Below, piece by piece: positions 1 to 6,748 of a stretch of DNA of 9,221 bases. A program made the translations under genes and the position numbers. Under the pieces are notes generated by a model. That model made no database searches and was not told the origin of the DNA. It saw nothing but the letters and a program-made list of their open reading frames with translations. The DNA is taken from positions 1 through 9,221 of the forward strand of contig WQSU01000083.1 of assembly GCA_009787675.1 (NCBI GenBank), read 5' to 3'. Within the stretch, counting starts at the first letter, position 1, and every line of letters begins with the position of its first letter. Origin of the DNA: Lentimicrobiaceae bacterium. Lineage in GTDB: Bacteria > Bacteroidota > Bacteroidia > Bacteroidales > WCHB1-69.

Positions 1-851
1 ATATAAAGCGACTTTTTGTTTTGCGTAGAATCGCCATAATTGATCATACTCAGCAGCGCGCCCAACTGAATATGCCCAAACTTGTCTTGATATTTAATAT
101 GGGCAATAAAATCCGGAATGCGCTGCTTCTGAGGATAAACCCCAAACCGACTCACCGCATCAGCATTCATTAAGAGTTGCGACATCTCCACGGCAAAAGC
201 AACCTGAAGCTTATTCTTATAATAATAGGTATAGCGTATCATCGGGTGTCGCAAGGCTATTTGGTTGTTGGGACCTTCGCCGTCGATAGTAGGAGGCGAC
301 GCCTTCAAGTCCATGAACGTACTCCACGTTTGCCCCACCGTTAAGCCAAGAAAAGAGACGTATGCGTGCCGTAGTTTAAAAGCATTGCCCGCTCCAGAAA
401 AGCCTCCTTCAATAAAAGAAACAATAGTATGTTGTTTGATTCTTCCTATCACTTTGACATTCAGGCGTGAATAATTTGCATAAAGGTCAAATTGCCCATA
501 ATTATCTGTAGGAATGGGGATTAAAGAAGTAACAAAATCATTACTGGGAATAGTTCCAGCAAAATCGGTAAAAGCGACCAAATTAACTGTTCCTCCAATA
601 CCAAATTTAAAAGTTTGATTTTCATTGGCTACCATAAATCTCGGATCACTTTTGTCGAAATTGGCTTTTTGAAAATAGCCTCGTTCCGGATTGTAAATAC
701 GGTACCAAAGCGTATCGGAAACTTTGATAATTGTGCCCCCTAATATCTTTTTTTCTTTTTCAGTTCTGAATAAAGAATCTTGCTGCGCAAGACAATTTGC
801 ACAAACTACTACGCAGAAAATAAATGTAATAAATGAAAACTTTTGATTCAT
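1..851 (-). CDS. DcaP-like outer-membrane porin, N-terminal part (cut by window edge)
   Basis: About 283 codons are open from ATG at 851-849 to the window edge, so the C-terminus is missing. Residues 1-22 form a signal peptide: short basic start (MNQK), hydrophobic FSFITFIFCVVVCANCLA, likely cut after LA before QQDSL. The mature part alternates polar and hydrophobic residues as beta-barrel strands do. The stretches FKFGIGGTVNLVAF, FIEGGFSG, LRHAYVSF, VGQTWSTFMD and DGEGPNN in that order match what I know of the DcaP trimeric porin family, which forms passive outer-membrane channels for small, often acidic solutes. The assignment rests on recalled motifs, not a search. Substrate unknown. The gene is divergent from the bactofilin cluster across 95 bp. 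Its leader holds TTATTTCG (874-867 on the minus strand), one base short of the TAnnTTTG spacing, so the promoter is not clear. Confidence 0.83.
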   Translation of the reverse strand, partial: MNQKFSFITFIFCVVVCANCLAQQDSLFRTEKEKKILGGTIIKVSDTLWYRIYNPERGYFQKANFDKSDPRFMVANENQTFKFGIGGTVNLVAFTDFAGTIPSNDFVTSLIPIPTDNYGQFDLYANYSRLNVKVIGRIKQHTIVSFIEGGFSGAGNAFKLRHAYVSFLGLTVGQTWSTFMDLKASPPTIDGEGPNNQIALRHPMIRYTYYYKNKLQVAFAVEMSQLLMNADAVSRFGVYPQKQRIPDFIAHIKYQDKFGHIQLGALLSMINYGDSTQNKKSLY

Positions 852-946
852 AATCGTAATTTTTGGCGAAATAATTATAATTTTCAAATATTTCATATTT
901 TCGCGCAAATTACAAAAAAAAAAAATTCATTCAAAAACAACTCAAT

Positions 947-1327
947 ATGGCAAAAAATTTAGAACAAGAAGAGATCGGTGGAATCAATATTATAGCCGCC
1001 GGAACTACGCTTACAGGAGATTTGATTTCTTCAGGCGATTGCAGAATCGACGGTATCTTAAAAGGCAACATTACTTCCAATTCAAAGATTTTTATCGGAA
1101 AAACAGGATTAATTGAAGGAAAAATCCAATGTCATTCCGTAGAGATTGAAGGAGAAGCAAAAGCAGACATTACGGCAAAAGAGATACTCTCCTTAAAAGC
1201 CTCTGCAATACTAACCGGAAATATCCGTGTTAGCAAAATTGCCATTGAACCCGGCGCTAACTTCGTGGGCAATTGTGTGATGCAAAACCCTTCCCCTACC
1301 CCAATCCCCGGTATTGACAATGAATAA
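947..1327 (+). CDS. Bactofilin (polymer-forming cytoskeletal protein)
   Basis: This 126-residue protein has the compact layout of bactofilins: a short polar N-terminus, then from about residue 18 to 112 a repetitive run of six- to seven-residue beta turns (GTTLTGDL, GDCRIDGILKGNI, GKTGLIEGKI, GEAKADI, ASAILTGNI, PGANFVGN), and a short proline-rich tail (NPSPTPIPG). That pattern folds as a right-handed beta-helix, and the family assembles without nucleotide into cytoplasmic or membrane-associated filaments that position wall or envelope enzymes. The length is normal. It is first in a plus-strand cluster; the next probable ATG lies 12 bp after its stop. In many Bacteroidota a bactofilin sits just before AtpZ/AtpI and ATP synthase genes (recalled), but no ATP synthase gene follows here. 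A TATTTTCG octamer at 896-903 may be its -7 element. Confidence 0.92.
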   Translation: MAKNLEQEEIGGINIIAAGTTLTGDLISSGDCRIDGILKGNITSNSKIFIGKTGLIEGKIQCHSVEIEGEAKADITAKEILSLKASAILTGNIRVSKIAIEPGANFVGNCVMQNPSPTPIPGIDNE

Positions 1328-1339
1328 TTGTATAATTTG

Positions 1340-1717
1340 ATGAGTAAAATCCCTATTCGCAAATTTGCTTTCCGGCTGATTGTTTTTTCAGTTATTATGG
1401 CAGCGCTTGGCGTTGTATTCCAGTGGATTTTTCCGCAATATGCTTCACCAGCTATTCCGTTCATCGTCATTTTCTTCTTTCTGATTACACAATTTACACT
1501 CTTTGTGGTTTTAAGAAAACAACATCAGGTTACCGGAAATAAATTTATTGCCGGCTACATGGTCTCCCGCATCGTAAAAATGTTATCTATCATACTTTTT
1601 TTAGTCTTATATATCATTTTAAACAAAGAAGATCGATGGAATTTTGCAGGAGCATTCCTTTTGATCTATTTCTCTTACTCCATCTTTGAAATCGTTGTGC
1701 TTAAAAAAGAATCATGA
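1340..1717 (+). CDS. Small four-helix inner-membrane protein of unknown function
   Basis: From ATG at 1340 this encodes 125 residues (MSKIPIRKF...). The frame also allows TTG at 1328, but that touches the bactofilin stop and adds only four residues, so I prefer the ATG. Four hydrophobic segments are visible, near residues 11-30, 38-58, 72-94 and 100-118, with basic residues in the short loops (LRKQHQ after helix 2) and at the C-terminus (VLKKES). No catalytic motif or signal peptide is seen. Its TGA overlaps the acyltransferase ATG in an ATGA tetranucleotide (1714-1717), which implies translational coupling. By position after a bactofilin and by size it recalls the AtpI-like or DUF6168-like small membrane proteins found before ATP synthase genes in Bacteroidota, but I cannot show homology. 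Function unknown. Confidence 0.8.
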   Translation: MSKIPIRKFAFRLIVFSVIMAALGVVFQWIFPQYASPAIPFIVIFFFLITQFTLFVVLRKQHQVTGNKFIAGYMVSRIVKMLSIILFLVLYIILNKEDRWNFAGAFLLIYFSYSIFEIVVLKKES

Positions 1718-2847
1718 AAAATCTATTCAACAGCATTCGTCCTTACTCTGAAGAAGAAACGATAGCGGCGATAAAACAATTGTTTATCGACCCCAAGATG
1801 ATTCAAAAACTAAAAATTTTTGAAGATAAAATAAATATAAACGATTGGGTAAAAGAGATATTGGCATGCAAAACCCAGTTTGACTTTCATCTGGCTTTAG
1901 CCTACAAGGTGTTTCAATATTTTACAAAAAAAACCTGCACTCAAATCCATTTTTCCGGAATTGAAAATATTGACCCCAAAAAGCAGTACTTATTTATTAG
2001 TAACCATAGAGATATAGTGTGGGATTCTACATTGTTGCAAATCTATCGTTTTGAAAATGGATATCCTGCAAGTCGCTCAGCCATTGGCGATAATCTTGTT
2101 TCAACACCGCTTTTTTTAGAGCTGTCGCGCTTGCATAAAATGTTTTTGGTACTCCGCTCCGGCACATTAAAAGAAAGCATCCTCAACACGCGCCTGCTTT
2201 CCTCATACATACATCATTCCATTTTTAAAGAGCAAGAATCTGTGTGGATTGCACAAGGAAACGGCAGAACCAAAAACGGAGACGACAAAACGCAGCAAGG
2301 GCTCTTGAAAATGTTAACCCTGGCTACGCCGAAGAACGCCCTGCAAACCTTGCAGCAAATGCAGATTACGCCCATTACCGTTTCCTATCAATATGAACCC
2401 TGTGCGCAACTCAAAGCACGCGAGTTGGCGCTTTCTGAAGATGCTCCCTACATCAAACAACCCGGCGAAGATGCCCACAGTATCATCAACGGCATTACCG
2501 GATATAAGGGTGCAGTGAATTTAGTCATTGGAACACCACTTCAAAAAGAGTTTGAAAAAATCCCTTCCAACCTTTCTTTAAACGAACAACTTGGAGTGAT
2601 ATGCGAGCAAATTGACCGCCAAATTTATGAACATTATGTGCTTCATCCCCAAAACTTCATCGCATGGGATATGCAAAAAAATTCTGAACAATTTGCTACA
2701 CATTACACAAAAGAAGAAAAATTAGCCTTTACTGATTATTTAAACATGCAATCCCTTATTCCTGATGTGCCACAAGAGAAAATGATGAGCTATTTGCTTG
2801 AAATTTATGCTAATCCTGTGGGGAATAAATTAGGAATTAAGAATTAA
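1714..2847 (+). CDS. PlsC-like 1-acyl-glycerol-3-phosphate acyltransferase family protein
   Basis: A 377-residue protein of the lysophosphatidate/glycerol-3-phosphate acyltransferase superfamily, expected to transfer an acyl chain to a lysophospholipid or related acceptor at the inner face of the cytoplasmic membrane. Block I is ISNHRDIVWDS at residues 95-105, with His98 as the probable catalytic base. Block III-like sequence is VWIAQGNGRTKNGDDKTQ at about 177-194. The N-terminal 70 residues are charged and helical, the C-terminal third is extra compared with short PlsC proteins (about 240 residues), and the length fits the large Bacteroidota forms as I recall them. Two oddities: the His to Asp spacing is HX5D rather than HX4D, and the usual Glu of the EGT/EGR box is Asn183. 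It overlaps the preceding membrane protein gene by 4 bp and is last in the cluster. The acceptor substrate is not inferable. Confidence 0.84.
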   Translation: MKNLFNSIRPYSEEETIAAIKQLFIDPKMIQKLKIFEDKININDWVKEILACKTQFDFHLALAYKVFQYFTKKTCTQIHFSGIENIDPKKQYLFISNHRDIVWDSTLLQIYRFENGYPASRSAIGDNLVSTPLFLELSRLHKMFLVLRSGTLKESILNTRLLSSYIHHSIFKEQESVWIAQGNGRTKNGDDKTQQGLLKMLTLATPKNALQTLQQMQITPITVSYQYEPCAQLKARELALSEDAPYIKQPGEDAHSIINGITGYKGAVNLVIGTPLQKEFEKIPSNLSLNEQLGVICEQIDRQIYEHYVLHPQNFIAWDMQKNSEQFATHYTKEEKLAFTDYLNMQSLIPDVPQEKMMSYLLEIYANPVGNKLGIKN

Positions 2848-2857
2848 AATTTAATTG

Positions 2858-2877
2858 CCGTTGGCTTCAGCCAACGG
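2858..2877. repeat. Perfect 20-bp palindromic hairpin, REP-like or terminator
   Basis: CCGTTGGCTTCAGCCAACGG is an 8-bp GC-rich perfect stem with a TTCA loop, 10 bp after the acyltransferase stop and 17 bp before the next ATG. The 3' flank is TTAAAGG, not a T-run, so it is not a classic intrinsic terminator. It could still end or stabilise the upstream transcript. The form of the palindrome (GCCGTTGGC core within AT flanks) resembles dispersed repetitive extragenic palindromes I recall from Bacteroidota genomes. Only one copy lies in the window, so dispersal is inference. Confidence 0.6.
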
Positions 2878-2894
2878 TTAAAGGATAAAATATT

Positions 2895-3410
2895 ATGATA
2901 AAAATTTATAAGAATCAGAACAATCTGTGTCCTCTGTGTATTTTTTGGCTCATTACCTTCCTCTTTTCCTTTACAACAACTTACGGACAGAACAACAGAT
3001 TAACCAACGAAAACGGGCAGTTGCTCTGGCAATACAGCCAAACCCTAACACAACCCAACGAAAATTCAGATACACTATGGGTTACCTTTGTGTTCACAAA
3101 CGGCATAAACCAAACCGCCATCACTTTACGACAGGAACTCTTTTACTCTCAAATTCAATGGATAGAAACCTCCGGTATGCAGGCAGAGAAAGAGGATCGC
3201 GTAGAATTTCTAACGGCAAATTTGGCGCCTAACCAATCCATTATTTGGAGATATGCCTTAAAAAGCAAAAAAGTTGACAAGGATTTACTTTTGGAAAAGT
3301 CTGCATTACTCATTATGAATGATGCGTTTGAGGTAAGAAAAGAGGTAATCCCTGAGCAGAAGGTGGCAAAAGAGAAGGTTCACGGTAAAACACTACAAAC
3401 AAAATCCTAA
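2895..3410 (+). CDS. Secreted protein of unknown function
   Basis: The 171-residue product starts with a signal peptide: polar basic n-region (MIKIYKNQNN), hydrophobic core LCPLCIFWLITFLFSFTTT and probable cleavage near YGQ/NN at residue 30-33. No lipobox cysteine is placed to make it a lipoprotein. The mature part (about 140 residues) alternates hydrophobic and polar residues (LWVTFVFTN, AITLRQELFY, IIWRYALKS), suggesting a small beta-sandwich, and ends in a charged, Lys-rich tail. I recognise no family. Export to the periplasm or beyond is the only supported statement. An AAAGGA sequence at 2880-2885, 9 bp before the ATG, is a plausible Shine-Dalgarno site, unusual for this window. The start of the gene lies right behind the palindrome and contains two TCTGTGT heptamers. 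It is convergent with dnaA, 50 bp away. Confidence 0.66.
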   Translation: MIKIYKNQNNLCPLCIFWLITFLFSFTTTYGQNNRLTNENGQLLWQYSQTLTQPNENSDTLWVTFVFTNGINQTAITLRQELFYSQIQWIETSGMQAEKEDRVEFLTANLAPNQSIIWRYALKSKKVDKDLLLEKSALLIMNDAFEVRKEVIPEQKVAKEKVHGKTLQTKS

Positions 3411-3460
3411 TTTCCAATTCCTTCCTAAAGATATCATCATCTCTGTCCCCCTCTATCCAC

Positions 3461-4924
3461 TCAAATCTTCATCTTTTTATCAATCTCATCAATATAAATC
3501 TTCATTTTTTTATCTGTTTCATAAAGATTTGAGATGGTGCGGCAGGCGTGAAGCACCGTGGCGTGGTCTTTTCCACCGCAGTGGGCGCCAATGGTGGCTA
3601 ATGGAAGTTTGGTGTATTTTTTGGAAAAAAACATGCAGATTTGGCGAGGCTGAACTACCTCCCTGTCTCTTTTATTGCTGTTTATTTTTTCAACAGAAAC
3701 ATTAAAATATTCTCCTATAATCTTTTGAATATATTCAATGGAGATCTCTTTGGCGGTGCTTTTTACATATTTATCCACCATCTCTTTTGCCAAATCAATG
3801 GTTACAGGGCGGTGGTTCAGCGAAGCTTGCGCTAAAATGGCAATCATGGCGCCCTCCAACTCACGAGTGTTGGAAGTGATGCGCAATGCCAAGTAGGTGA
3901 TCACCTCTTCAGGAAAGTTAATACCGTTGTTTTCCAACTTCTTCAGCAAAATTTTAGTGCGTGTGTCGAAATCAGGTACGGTTAATTCCACTGTTAATCC
4001 CCATTTAAAACGGGAAAGTAGTCGCGCCTCAAAACCGGAGATATCAACGGGCGATTTATCTGAAGTAATGATAATCTGCTTCTTCTTTAAATGTAAATGA
4101 TTGAAAATGTGAAAAAACGCCTCTTGTGTTGCGGTTTTATTACCTGTTCCAAGGTGCTCAATATCGTCAATAATCAGTACATCAATAGATTGGTAGTATA
4201 AAATAAAGTCGTTCCGATTTCCTGTTTTAACGGCTTCTAAAAATTGCTGGTAGAAAGTATCGGCATTGATATAAGAAACTGTTTTGTTTGGGAAATTCAC
4301 TTTCGTTTGCAGTCCAATAGCATGTGCTAAGTGCGTTTTTCCAAGTCCTACTTCAGAATAGATAAAGAAGGGGTTGAAGGATGTGCCGCCCGGATCTTGT
4401 GCAATGGCATAGCCAGCAGTGCGCGCCAGCCTGTTGCACTCGCCTTCCACATAATTGTCGAAATTGTAGGATTCAACCAAATTAGAGGGAATTTTATGTT
4501 TTTTTATACCGGGAACTACAAAAGGCGCAGGGATATCTTTGTTTCCGGACTTATAATATTCAATAGGAACATTGATGGGCGGATTGGAGGTAGCTTGGCG
4601 TGGATTGGAGGGCAAATTAATGGTTTGCGATTCGGAATTGCTGCTTTTCTTCTCCATCACAACGCGATATTGCAACTTGCCAAGCTCTCCCAATTCTTTC
4701 TTGATTACCTTTTTGAGTAGGTTAATATAGTGTTCTTCCAACCATTCGTAAAACATGTGGGAGGGAACTTGCAAAGTTAAGGTCGTTTTTTCAATCCCGA
4801 TAGGTTTGATAGGAGTGAACCATGTCTGAAAATTTTGTTCATCAATATTATCACGTATGATACTCAAACAGTTAGTCCATACTTGTTGGTAATCTTTTGT
4901 GATTTTTGACACCTCTGTCGCCAT
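3461..4924 (-). CDS. dnaA: Chromosomal replication initiator protein DnaA
   Basis: This 487-residue protein has all four DnaA domains. Domain I (about 1-90) carries the NFQTWFTPI motif used for self-assembly and helicase contacts. Domain II (about 90-145) is a polar, Pro/Asn/Ser-rich linker. Domain III is AAA+: Walker A SEVGLGKT at 190-197, Walker B VLIIDD ending at Asp254, the LTSD-like sensor 1 (ITSDK, 286-290), the RLLSRF box at 301-306 where Arg305 matches the ATP-sensing arginine finger, and RELEGA as sensor 2. Domain IV has the DNA-binding signature (GGKDHATVLHAC). It binds DnaA boxes and melts oriC in the ATP form. Oddities are Ser190 in place of the first Walker A glycine and a loop after Walker B (EHLGTGNKTATQ) that looks about two residues long. 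It has no dnaN neighbour, as is common in Bacteroidota. ATG at 4924-4922 gives a normal N-terminus. Confidence 0.98.
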   Translation of the reverse strand: MATEVSKITKDYQQVWTNCLSIIRDNIDEQNFQTWFTPIKPIGIEKTTLTLQVPSHMFYEWLEEHYINLLKKVIKKELGELGKLQYRVVMEKKSSNSESQTINLPSNPRQATSNPPINVPIEYYKSGNKDIPAPFVVPGIKKHKIPSNLVESYNFDNYVEGECNRLARTAGYAIAQDPGGTSFNPFFIYSEVGLGKTHLAHAIGLQTKVNFPNKTVSYINADTFYQQFLEAVKTGNRNDFILYYQSIDVLIIDDIEHLGTGNKTATQEAFFHIFNHLHLKKKQIIITSDKSPVDISGFEARLLSRFKWGLTVELTVPDFDTRTKILLKKLENNGINFPEEVITYLALRITSNTRELEGAMIAILAQASLNHRPVTIDLAKEMVDKYVKSTAKEISIEYIQKIIGEYFNVSVEKINSNKRDREVVQPRQICMFFSKKYTKLPLATIGAHCGGKDHATVLHACRTISNLYETDKKMKIYIDEIDKKMKI

Positions 4925-5154
4925 ATAATTTTTCTAAATTTTTTATAGTGAAACAATTAACAAATTATTTTTATCCTTTCTTAGATGTGCCAAATATCAA
5001 CAAAAAAAAGTTAAGAAAAAAATGATTTTATGTACGATTATTAAAAAACTTTGTATATAGTAAAATCACGTTTTACGAAGATTTAAAAAAAATATTGATT
5101 AAACCTCTTCATTGCAAATAAATTATATTTTTGCTACTAAAATACTCGTTTTTC
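4925..5154. other. AT-rich divergent spacer between dnaA and the riboflavin kinase gene
   Basis: These 230 bp are strongly AT-rich with A-tracts and must hold the promoters for both genes. I found no match to the DnaA box TTATNCACA on either strand and no iterated 9-mer, so it does not look like oriC. A TATTTTTG octamer at 5126-5133 fits a -7 element for the kinase gene, but no TTTG lies at the usual spacing upstream. No hairpin of note. Confidence 0.5.
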
Positions 5155-5535
5155 ATGTATAAAAAATTTTTAGGAACTGTAGTACACGGATTAGGAAAAG
5201 GTAAGGATTTGGGTTTCCCAACAGTTAATATAGAATTGAATAACAACGATTCAAATCTTGAAAAGGGCGTTTATGCCGTGTTTGTTACTGTTGATAACCA
5301 AGTGTTTAAAGGTATGCTGTATGTGGGCACACGCCCTACCTTTGATTTGCAGGAGGTAAGTATAGAAATTCATATTTTAGATTTTGACCAAAACATTTAT
5401 GATGCACAGATAGATTTCCAGATTTTGCATAAAACTCGCGATGAAATCAAATTTTCAGGCACGGAGCAGTTAATAGAGCAATTACACCGAGACCGTGAGA
5501 TAGTGTATAATTATTTTCAAAACCTTGATGACTGA
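5155..5535 (+). CDS. Stand-alone riboflavin kinase (RibF C-terminal domain only)
   Basis: From ATG at 5155 the product is 126 residues and is a complete riboflavin kinase fold: GTVVHGLGKGKDLGFPTVNI near residues 7-26 (with the PTxN nucleotide/Mg-binding signature), KGVYAVFVTV, YVGTRPTF, the conserved EVSIEIHILDFD stretch carrying the likely catalytic Glu, and the C-terminal helix EQLIEQLHRDREIV. The reaction would be riboflavin plus ATP to FMN. Bacterial RibF is normally about 310 residues with an N-terminal FAD synthetase (FMN adenylyltransferase) domain, which is absent here; the upstream DNA is AT-rich spacer, not a degraded domain that I can read. A TTG at 5131 would extend the protein by eight residues, but that codon lies in the putative -7 octamer, so I prefer ATG. 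Its stop is 10 bp from the ricT stop on the other strand. Confidence 0.85.
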   Translation: MYKKFLGTVVHGLGKGKDLGFPTVNIELNNNDSNLEKGVYAVFVTVDNQVFKGMLYVGTRPTFDLQEVSIEIHILDFDQNIYDAQIDFQILHKTRDEIKFSGTEQLIEQLHRDREIVYNYFQNLDD

Positions 5536-5545
5536 TAATATTTCT

Positions 5546-6745
5546 CTACTTGTCTTCAATATTTTTTAGTTCATCCAAACTATAGTGAACCCCTTCATCA
5601 ATTTTCTTTTGGTTCACTACAGCAAATTCTTCAAGAGTTTCTGGGCGTTTCCCGTTTTTGTTCATCTCAATAATTTGATTCACTTGCTCTAAAGGAATGG
5701 CAAAAATGGTGGAATTGTCATCTGCATAATGATACCATACTACTTTTTTCATGATATCAATTTTATTATAGAAGCATTTTCCTTTTTTTGTTAACAGATG
5801 CACATTGGGTTGCGGGAATGCTTTCAGTTCTTGAAGATACGTTTCCTGTTCAAAGTTGAGGCAGCATTTCAGTTTTCCGCACATGCCCGCCAGTTTTTGA
5901 GGGTTGAGCGTAAGTTGCTGTGTGCGGGCGGTTGTGGTAGATACAGATTGAAATCCGGTGAGCCATGAAGAACAGCATAGCTCTCGTCCGCAAGTGCCTA
6001 ATCCGCCCAAACGCGCTGCTTCCTGTCGCACACCAATTTGTCGCATCTCAATACGAATCTTAAACTGCTCTGCCAATATCTTAATCAACTCACGAAAATC
6101 TACGCGATCTTCTGCCGAATAGTAAAAAACCGCCTTAGTTCCATCTCCTTGATATTCAACGTCATTAACTTTCATATTCAAATTCAAATCCCATGCAATA
6201 TAACGGGAAGAGAGCATCGTTGTATTCTCTAAATCCACGGTACTAATCCATTTGTCAATATCGGCTACGCGTGCATGGCGATACAGTTTTTTTGTTACAT
6301 CTTCCTGTTTTACACGCTTTTTGGTGAGCTGTTTTTTTACGGTTAATCCCAACAGGGAGATGATGCCGATATCGTGTCCTGTTTGCGCTTCCACGGCAAC
6401 AATGTCGCCCACTTTAAATTCACCCTCCTCCGGCAAAATGAAAAAATCTTTATGACTATTTTTAAAGCGCACTTCACAAATGGGAAACTCTTTAAATGAG
6501 GGTGCAATCTCTAACTCCTCAATCCAATCGTGTGTTGCTAATTTACAGCAACTTAAAAGATATTTATTGCAATGATGTTCATCTATTTCGGGCGCTTCGG
6601 TGAGCCCGCGGCTATGAAATGTATTGGCAGAAATCTTTTTTGCTTCCTCTGTTATCGGAATTCGGATATCTAAATCTAAATATTGTTCTAAATTTTCGCC
6701 CTGCGAAAAATCTTTATCATCAAACTGATTCACTTTTTTTTCCAT
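5546..6745 (-). CDS. ricT: PSP1 domain protein, RicT homologue
   Basis: The 399-residue protein carries the PSP1/RicT core from about residue 85 to 310: FKVGDIVAVEAQTGHDIGII, a central helical part, FRELIKILAEQFKIRIEMRQIG, then GTCGRELCC (Cys252, Cys257, Cys258) and GMCGKLKCC (Cys289, Cys294, Cys295). An extra CNKYLLSCC group (Cys59, 66, 67) lies near the N-terminus. In Bacillus subtilis RicT (YaaT) acts with RicA and RicF as an iron-sulfur complex that helps RNase Y mature mRNAs. In Bacteroidota the partner set is not established, so the role here is inferred. The N-terminal 55 residues and the C-terminal acidic tail are polar and probably disordered. ATG at 6745-6743 is preceded by AATAGTGTGA, which is also found before the divergent gene. 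Confidence 0.91.
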   Translation of the reverse strand: MEKKVNQFDDKDFSQGENLEQYLDLDIRIPITEEAKKISANTFHSRGLTEAPEIDEHHCNKYLLSCCKLATHDWIEELEIAPSFKEFPICEVRFKNSHKDFFILPEEGEFKVGDIVAVEAQTGHDIGIISLLGLTVKKQLTKKRVKQEDVTKKLYRHARVADIDKWISTVDLENTTMLSSRYIAWDLNLNMKVNDVEYQGDGTKAVFYYSAEDRVDFRELIKILAEQFKIRIEMRQIGVRQEAARLGGLGTCGRELCCSSWLTGFQSVSTTTARTQQLTLNPQKLAGMCGKLKCCLNFEQETYLQELKAFPQPNVHLLTKKGKCFYNKIDIMKKVVWYHYADDNSTIFAIPLEQVNQIIEMNKNGKRPETLEEFAVVNQKKIDEGVHYSLDELKNIEDK

Positions 6746-6748
6746 ATC

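Noticed and set aside
1132..1470. Minus-strand frame of 112 codons across bactofilin and the membrane protein
   Set aside because: It is antisense to two better-supported genes and shows no family motif.
2927..3232. Overlapping plus-strand reading frame of 101 codons
   Set aside because: It needs a non-ATG start and gives a composition unlike a protein (many Arg, Asn, His). The longer frame at 2895-3410 has a signal peptide and an SD-like site.
3463..3514. Direct repeat of 19 bp with one mismatch at the 3' end of dnaA (offset 33 bp, encoding DKKMKI twice)
   Set aside because: The C-terminal helix of related DnaA proteins naturally has a similar DK...K...DEI.KK pattern, so low-complexity Lys/Asp codons explain it better than a recent duplication.
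4925..5154. Origin of replication next to dnaA
   Set aside because: The spacer is AT-rich, but I found no TTATNCACA box on either strand and no iterated repeats. The only near match I found, TTATCCACC at 3771-3779, lies inside the dnaA coding region.
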